6,030 nucleotides of DNA from assembly GCA_029880275.1 (NCBI GenBank), contig JAOUOQ010000120.1, forward strand, positions 1 to 6,030, in the 5' to 3' direction. Below the pieces are notes generated by a model. The model did no database searches and was not told the DNA's origin. It saw only the letters and a list, made by a program, of their open reading frames with translations. This stretch comes from Candidatus Aminicenantota bacterium (lineage in GTDB: Bacteria > Acidobacteriota > B3-B38 > Guanabaribacteriales > B3-B38). Shown here piece after piece: positions 5,796-6,030 of this stretch (position 1 is its first letter; each line of letters opens with the position of its first letter). The position numbers and the translations under genes are program-made.

Positions 5796-6030
5796 ATGAG
5801 AAAAGGAGAAAAAGGGCGTTGGATGATAAGCTTCCTCTTACTTCCTTTCTTTTTGCTCACAGTGAAGGGAGTTTATTCGCATCCTTCGATAAATTGCGAA
5901 CAGACTTACGCACAGGAAGAGCTAAAAGGCTCACTAAACAAATGGCACGAGGGTCCGGTTGGCTACATCATATTGAAAGATGAGAAAGACAGGTTCAAGA
6001 AATTAAAGACCAGAGAAGAAAGATTGAGAT
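5796..6030 (+). CDS. Secreted GWxTD-domain-like protein, partial (continues beyond the right edge)
   Basis: The frame is open from ATG at 5796 to the edge: 78 codons plus one base. GGATGG lies about 4 bases upstream as a modest ribosome binding site. Residues 1-8 are basic and 9-22 hydrophobic, followed by VYS-H near residue 28, which looks like a signal peptide. Cys34 is not in a convincing lipobox, so lipoprotein status is doubtful. The mature part contains KWHEGPVGYIILKDEKDRFK (49-68) then KLKTREERLR. This has the shape of the opening of GWxTD-domain proteins: a short tryptophan-containing segment, then a Tyr-Ile-Ile/Leu strand, then a charged helix with the Lys-Leu-Lys-Thr-Xaa-Glu-Glu-Arg pattern. 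The diagnostic Gly-Trp-Xaa-Thr-Asp motif would lie outside the window, so the family call is provisional. These proteins are secreted and of unknown function. Confidence 0.7.
   Translation, partial: MRKGEKGRWMISFLLLPFFLLTVKGVYSHPSINCEQTYAQEELKGSLNKWHEGPVGYIILKDEKDRFKKLKTREERLR

Overview
The window reads as ordinary bacterial DNA, gene-dense and of roughly even base composition. It holds two divergently transcribed units separated by a short promoter region. No RNA genes, mobile elements or CRISPR repeats were seen. A secreted M14-type metallopeptidase and a GWxTD-type secreted protein in the same window would fit a lineage such as Acidobacteriota/Aminicenantes or a related candidate phylum. 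That placement is an inference from protein families only and has not been tested by any search.

Layout. Positions 1-2243 (minus strand) carry most of a large secreted zinc carboxypeptidase of the M14 family. It is open through the left edge, so its C-terminus is missing. Positions 2244-2477 are the intergenic region. It contains one good sigma70-type promoter in each direction, both with 17-bp spacers. Positions 2478-5423 (plus strand) carry a tight three-gene set: a CodB-like NCS1 permease, a DUF1177 protein and an AroM-family protein. A small conserved-looking 95-residue protein of unknown function follows at 5459-5746. From 5796 to the right edge is the start of a secreted GWxTD-domain-like protein.

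How the genes may work together. The permease, DUF1177 and AroM genes are separated by 3 and 21 bases, and the first has a promoter and leader upstream, so they very probably form one operon. A cytosine/allantoin/hydantoin-type importer next to two enzyme-like proteins of unknown function suggests an uncharacterised uptake-and-catabolism module for a small nitrogenous compound. AroM has the two-cysteine arrangement of the Asp/Glu/hydantoin racemase superfamily. DUF1177 is rich in conserved-looking His, Asp and Cys motifs that loosely recall metallopeptidases. This module is the most interesting part of the window. The peptidase on the other strand may be co-regulated through the shared promoter region, but nothing shows that directly.
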